This document shows, piece after piece, positions 60,195 through 64,000 of a stretch of DNA of 64,000 nucleotides. The stretch spans positions 200,419 through 264,418 of the forward strand of contig JAFDZP010000002.1 in the NCBI GenBank assembly GCA_018266835.1, in the 5' to 3' direction. The DNA is from Bacteroidota bacterium. GTDB taxonomy: Bacteria > Bacteroidota > Ignavibacteria > Tepidaquicellales > Tepidaquicellaceae. The notes below the pieces were generated by a model. The model had not been told where the DNA came from and made no database searches. It was given only the letters and a program-made list of their open reading frames with translations. Position 1 is the stretch's first letter. Every line of letters begins with the position of its first letter. The position numbers were made by a program, and so were the translations under genes.

Positions 60195-62009
60195 TTATCG
60201 GCTTCCGCACACAACCTTCAACGTAACCGTTTCACCGTTTCTCTTCACAACAATTTCAACTTCTTCGTTAGGTTTGTATTCTGCTAAAGCATAAGTGTAA
60301 TCATAAACATTTTTTATATCGTGTTTGCCGAATTTTATTATAACATCCTTCGCTTGCAAGCCTCCCTTTTCTGCAGGGCTGCCGGCCTTCACTCCCGTAA
60401 TTTCCATTCCTTCTGCCTGTGATGAATAATCCGGAATCGTTCCGATATAAACTTTTATTCCACCCATTGTCTTGCCTTCGTTGCTGTTCACAACTTTGAT
60501 AAAGTCAATCTTGCTCGGATAATTTGCCATAGTCAGAGCAATCGTATATGTCATCTTTGTAATCTGCTCTTCACCGTCTGAATTTATTTTATCCCATTTA
60601 TCGGATGGTTTGTGATAGTCAGGATGATTTCCAGTGAAGAAAAATAATACAGGAATGTTTTGAGAATAAAACGACGCATGGTCAGAAGGACCAAAGCCGT
60701 CCGGAGTTTTATTGAGATTAAAATTGTAAGTCTTGTTTACTGAGTCAATCAGGTTGCTCCATAAAGAAGATGTTCCTGTACCTCCTATGTTAAGCTTGTT
60801 ATCTGATAATCTTCCAACCATGTCAAGATTTATCATAGCAGTTACATTCATATCCGTGAAGAGTTTTGACTTCGTAAAATATGCCGAGCCTAATAAACCG
60901 GCTTCTTCTCCATTAAAAAACATAAACACCATTGTTCTTTTTGTAAGCTCTTTATTCGATGCAAACTTCTGAGCAAGCTCAAGCACTGCGCTTGTTCCTG
61001 AAGCATTATCATCTGCTCCGCTGTGAATGAGTCTGTCATTGCCTTCATATAACGAACCGTATTGCGCGCCGTAGCCAAGGTGATCTTTATGCGCGCCGAT
61101 TAACACAACTTCGTTTTTTAATACTGGGTCTGAGCCTTCTATTTTACCGATGATGTTATTGGTTGTAATTTTTTCCTGAATAACGTCGGTTAGAAATTCT
61201 GCGTTTGCTCCTTTGAGAACAAATGAGTTTGGCTTGCCTGATTCGTTAATCCCCTTCTCAACATCTTTTAAATTAATTCCGTTAGCCTGCATTATTCCTT
61301 CAATGATACTTCTCTTTGCATTGATGACAGGAATACCGGCTCCGCTGAGCGAGTTATCAAAACGTAACTTAGCAAGCTTGTCATCGGGGTCGCCGTCATA
61401 TCCGCTTATTAAGATCATACCTGCTGCCCCGCCTTCACGCGCAGGGAGAATTTTAAATCTTGTCTGTTCATATTTTGCAAATGGATTGTTATGCGGGTCG
61501 CTCGATGGCGGAGTATATCGCATCATTACAACAATTTTTCCTTTTACGTCAATTACATTTCCGTCTTTATCTTTATAGTCATCGTAACCGAGTTCAGTAG
61601 CGGTAATTCCGTATCCGACAAAAACCAATTCGCCGCTTGCGACTTTGCTCTCTGAGAATCCGTAAGGAACATACTCATGCCCTTCCTGATATCTTGTCGT
61701 TGCGCCGTTCATTGTAGTGTTGAAATAATTTTTTTCGCCGAGCTTCAGCTCAGTAACCATTTCAAACGGTTCAAGATATCCTTTCTCTCCTGCAGGTTTT
61801 ATTCCGTAGGATTCAAACTCTTTTAAAATATATTTCTCGGCAAGTTTGTCACCATTTGTGCCCGGGAATCTTCCTTCAAGCTCATCTGATGCAAGATATT
61901 TTATATGTTTTATTATATCGTCTTTGGATATTTCAGGATTGGTGCCGTCCCTTGGAACAAATCCGACAAAGATTATAAATGTTAAGAGTAAAAATAATTT
62001 TGATTTCAT
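60195..62009 (-). CDS. M28-family metallopeptidase with PA and PDZ domains
   Basis: 604-aa exported aminopeptidase-like enzyme. Signal peptide (FLLLTFIIFVGFVP), a helical propart (DDIIKHIKYLASDELEGRFPGT), a protease-associated insert (~95-235), then the M28 di-zinc site: GAHKDHLGYG (His), SGADDNASGTSA (bridging Asp), FNGEEAGLLGS (catalytic Glu and ligand Glu), INLDMVGRL (Asp), DYHKPSDKW (His). A C-terminal PDZ domain (~500-604; GIKVYIGTIPDYS, GVKAGSPAEKGGLQAKD) may bind substrate. Probably periplasmic. ATG start. A repeat unit lies upstream. Confidence 0.93.
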   Translation of the reverse strand: MKSKLFLLLTFIIFVGFVPRDGTNPEISKDDIIKHIKYLASDELEGRFPGTNGDKLAEKYILKEFESYGIKPAGEKGYLEPFEMVTELKLGEKNYFNTTMNGATTRYQEGHEYVPYGFSESKVASGELVFVGYGITATELGYDDYKDKDGNVIDVKGKIVVMMRYTPPSSDPHNNPFAKYEQTRFKILPAREGGAAGMILISGYDGDPDDKLAKLRFDNSLSGAGIPVINAKRSIIEGIMQANGINLKDVEKGINESGKPNSFVLKGANAEFLTDVIQEKITTNNIIGKIEGSDPVLKNEVVLIGAHKDHLGYGAQYGSLYEGNDRLIHSGADDNASGTSAVLELAQKFASNKELTKRTMVFMFFNGEEAGLLGSAYFTKSKLFTDMNVTAMINLDMVGRLSDNKLNIGGTGTSSLWSNLIDSVNKTYNFNLNKTPDGFGPSDHASFYSQNIPVLFFFTGNHPDYHKPSDKWDKINSDGEEQITKMTYTIALTMANYPSKIDFIKVVNSNEGKTMGGIKVYIGTIPDYSSQAEGMEITGVKAGSPAEKGGLQAKDVIIKFGKHDIKNVYDYTYALAEYKPNEEVEIVVKRNGETVTLKVVCGSR

Positions 62010-62077
62010 TTTATAATTTTGGATTTCATTTACTTTAATAATATCATTGAACGTATTACTGGGAAATAATTGTGTTC

Positions 62078-62126
62078 AAACCACCCCCTTCCCCCTCCTT
62101 GCTAAGGAGGGGGACTGAGGGGGCGG
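62078..62126. repeat. Full-length GGAGG palindrome with both flanks
   Basis: AAACCACCCCCTT, arms CCCCCTCCTTG/TAAGGAGGGGG, then ACTGAGGGGGCGGTC. Unlike most copies it carries both outer flanks, so it may be the complete form of the element. Confidence 0.8.
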
Positions 62127-62135
62127 TCAGTAAAT

Positions 62136-63857
62136 TTATTTAATTAATATCATTGAACGTACTTCTGAAAAATCATTTGAAATTAACTTATAGAAGTAAA
62201 CTCCGCTTGAAAGTGATGAGCCGTCGAATTTAATTTCATATGCTCCGCTGCTTTGTTTTTCATTAACTAACTGCGCAACTTCACTTCCAAGAACATCATA
62301 AATTTTTAGCTGAATGTATGCGGAATTTTTTAATTCGTATTTTATTGTTGTAACCGGATTGAACGGATTCGGGTAATTTTGCTTCAACGAAAAATTATTT
62401 ACGACTTCATATGAAGAAGAATTCACACCGACAAGTCCCCCGTTATTCAGAATTTTCATTGTGTATAAGTTGTAATCACTAAGTCCTGTACGCGTATCTT
62501 CAAAGCATATAATTGCTCCGTCATTTGTTTTAACAATTTTAGGACTGTATTGATTTCCGGCTGCGTTGCTTACGAGAATATCATCTGCGCTCCATAATAA
62601 ATTTCCGTTCGAATCAATTCTCTGCGCATAAATATCATATATTGATGTGCCGGCTCTTCTGTCATCCCATGTAATTATAGAACCAAAATTTCCATCCGAT
62701 ATTCCCCTGTTATTATTTTGAGATAACGGAGCATCACAGATTTGTTTCCCGTCCGCTGTCCATTTCATATTTCCGAGCGAATCAAATCTCTGAGCATAAA
62801 TATCAATGTTAAACGGAGACGAAGGTCCGTTTCTGAAATCATTCCAGTTAACAATTACTCCGCCTTTCATATCGGTTACAGGATCAGGTCTGTATTGTGA
62901 TTCAACAGCTGTACAGATTGCTTTACCGTTTGTTCCGAAAACAGGTGTACCTGTACTGTTCATCCTCTGACAAAATATATCTACGCGGGTTGTAATAGAA
63001 TCCGAATTTCTGTTATCGTTCCATACTATAAATGCTCCGCCCGAATTATCTGCAATGCATCTTTCGTATTGCTGAGTGTAATTTGATGTGCAGAGCGGTA
63101 TTCCGTTTACCTGCCATACAGCATTTCCCGATGGACCAATCTTTTGACAGTATAAATCGTTCCATGTAATTTTTGAATTCCGCGGGTCTCCCCATACTAC
63201 AAAAAATCCGTTATCTGATGTTGTGCATCCTTCTATTTCTGATGCATTTCCGTCCTGCTGCGAAACCCATACTCCGTTAGTCCACATTTTATTTCCGTTG
63301 CTGTCTAATCTGTTTGCTTTTACTTCGTAATCTGAAGAGCTAATTTCACTCGTCAGGTACGCTATGTAACATCCGCCTGCGTTATCGGCGCAAATTTTTG
63401 CCTGTGATTGTCTGTTGCCGTCGTTTACAATTACTTTGCCTGTATCGCTCCATAATTTTGCGCCAGCGCTGGATATTCTTTGCCCCTTGAGAATTGTTCT
63501 AGCTGAAACAATATTATCATCCCAAACTATTATTGCTCCGCCTTTGCCGTCAGTACAGATATCGTAATATCTTTCATCTTCATTTATTTTTACTCCTATA
63601 GGAATTCCTGTAGAATCTCCCCAGACTCTTACTCCAAATTTATTTACACGCTGAGCGTAAACATCTCTGTTACCTGAAGACTGTGTTCTGTTATCTTCCC
63701 AGACAATAATCATTCCGTCGTTTCCGTCGGAGATACATTTCGCTCCAAGCTGATTAAAAGGAGCAATGACTAACGGATTATTTACCGCTGTATTATTTGA
63801 CCATTGTGAGAAGGCATTTGTAAATAGAAATAAGAACAGGATGAGATATTTATGCAT
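62136..63857 (-). CDS. Secreted WxDxR-repeat protein with T9SS sorting domain (paralog)
   Basis: 573-aa paralog of the protein at 54154. Short signal peptide (LILFLFLFTNAFSQ), then WSNNTAVNNPLV (compare WSTDPLVNNPVC) and eight repeats such as MIIVWEDNRTQSSGNRDVYAQRV and FIVWNDNRNSDSI, each with W/F-x-D-x-R, YAQR/FCQR and G---W. Last ~80 residues are the T9SS domain (QNYPNPFNPVTTIKYEL, IYDVLGSEVAQL, RSMILIK). The second and third repeats have lost the W-D-R core. ATG start at 63857. Function unknown; likely a surface or secreted binding protein. Confidence 0.82.
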   Translation of the reverse strand: MHKYLILFLFLFTNAFSQWSNNTAVNNPLVIAPFNQLGAKCISDGNDGMIIVWEDNRTQSSGNRDVYAQRVNKFGVRVWGDSTGIPIGVKINEDERYYDICTDGKGGAIIVWDDNIVSARTILKGQRISSAGAKLWSDTGKVIVNDGNRQSQAKICADNAGGCYIAYLTSEISSSDYEVKANRLDSNGNKMWTNGVWVSQQDGNASEIEGCTTSDNGFFVVWGDPRNSKITWNDLYCQKIGPSGNAVWQVNGIPLCTSNYTQQYERCIADNSGGAFIVWNDNRNSDSITTRVDIFCQRMNSTGTPVFGTNGKAICTAVESQYRPDPVTDMKGGVIVNWNDFRNGPSSPFNIDIYAQRFDSLGNMKWTADGKQICDAPLSQNNNRGISDGNFGSIITWDDRRAGTSIYDIYAQRIDSNGNLLWSADDILVSNAAGNQYSPKIVKTNDGAIICFEDTRTGLSDYNLYTMKILNNGGLVGVNSSSYEVVNNFSLKQNYPNPFNPVTTIKYELKNSAYIQLKIYDVLGSEVAQLVNEKQSSGAYEIKFDGSSLSSGVYFYKLISNDFSEVRSMILIK

Positions 63858-63934
63858 CTGAAAAAAATTTGATTATTCTAAAAATATCCAAACATAATGG
63901 ATATATAAAGGGAGATTTTATTCAGTACGCTCGT

Positions 63935-64000
63935 TATCAATAACTTGTCCCGCACTTGATACGGTACCCGTTCATAACGGAATGAATTCCCAACGGGGAC
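63935..64000. repeat. Palindromic repeat at the right edge (incomplete)
   Basis: TTGTCCCGCACTTGATACGG followed by ACCCGTTCATAACGG and CCCAACGGGGAC: several overlapping inverted pairs (GTCCCG/CGGGGAC, CCGTT/AACGG). Continues beyond the window, so its extent is unknown. TCCCGCACTT also occurs at 2726. Confidence 0.45.

Noticed and set aside
7850-62126. GGAGG palindromes as ordinary terminators
   Set aside because: They occur in divergent and same-strand gaps as well as convergent ones, often without a T tract, and share long flanks, so they are a repeat family.
1-64000. tRNA, rRNA, tmRNA or known riboswitch
   Set aside because: Looked for TTCGA-type T-loops with CCA-like ends and long conserved RNA motifs in the gaps; none seen. 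A covariance search would be needed to be sure.

Overview
The window is low-GC (by eye about one third G+C), gene-dense bacterial chromosome from the Fibrobacteres-Chlorobi-Bacteroidetes side of the tree, most like Ignavibacteria. The main reason is five secreted proteins that end in the type IX secretion (T9SS) sorting domain with the NYPNPFNP signature. Supporting signs are the ileS / DksA-like / lspA gene order, DUF5686 and DUF5683 proteins, a SecA with the long insertions seen in that group, many genes without a Shine-Dalgarno site, and one promoter of the Bacteroidetes TTG-N20-TAnnTTTG type. No rRNA, tRNA or CRISPR was found. Species cannot be named from the sequence alone.

Layout. 1-4.2 kb: end of an Asp-box T9SS protein, then two tandem paralogous outer-membrane barrel proteins. 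4.2-9.2 kb (minus): dinB, an acyltransferase, ggt, nadE, a small conserved protein. 9.2-14.1 kb (plus): a regulatory-looking gap, then dsbD, a DUF5683-like protein, truA, a second DUF5683-like protein. 14.1-18.7 kb (minus): ispE, fabH, clpC. 19.4-25.3 kb (plus): a secreted protein with two NBR1-type Ig domains, then ileS, a DksA-type zinc-finger protein with a histone-H1-like tail, and lspA; a ferredoxin follows on the minus strand. 26-36 kb (plus): secA, a hypothetical gene, cupin, DCC-family protein, metG, folP, copA and a copper-binding lipoprotein, tightly packed. 36-42.7 kb (minus): a six-gene sugar operon. 42.7-46.8 kb: accessory region with a candidate small RNA, an orphan helix-turn-helix gene, a DUF559 endonuclease and a PLD-type nuclease inside a cluster of GGAGG palindromes. 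46.8-64 kb: an arylsulfotransferase-like T9SS protein, hppA, pth, rplY, rsmG, three more T9SS cargos, a DUF5686 outer-membrane protein, an M28 peptidase, and several mosaics of dispersed repeats.

How genes work together. The sugar operon combines a 2,3-dehydratase, a Gfo/Idh/MocA reductase, an SDR protein, a methyltransferase, a GtrB-like polyprenyl-phosphate glycosyltransferase and a GT-C membrane transferase. This reads as a self-contained module that makes a 2,6-dideoxyhexose, loads it on polyprenyl phosphate and transfers it to a surface glycan or protein. copA and the HMA-domain lipoprotein form a copper export/binding pair. The T9SS cargos, the barrels, DsbD and the M28 peptidase all belong to the cell envelope.

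Most unusual. A PLD-family nuclease gene (45031-46386) lies exactly between two 47-bp inverted repeats built from the dispersed GGAGG palindrome, beside a DUF559 (Vsr-like) gene in the densest cluster of those palindromes. A 161-bp MITE-like element with terminal inverted repeats and a likely 7-bp target duplication lies at 57268-57428. A shared TACTACTAATAGG-type motif precedes four genes, paired dyads precede dsbD, and helically phased short repeats precede three envelope genes. All functions here are inferred from motifs and context only.
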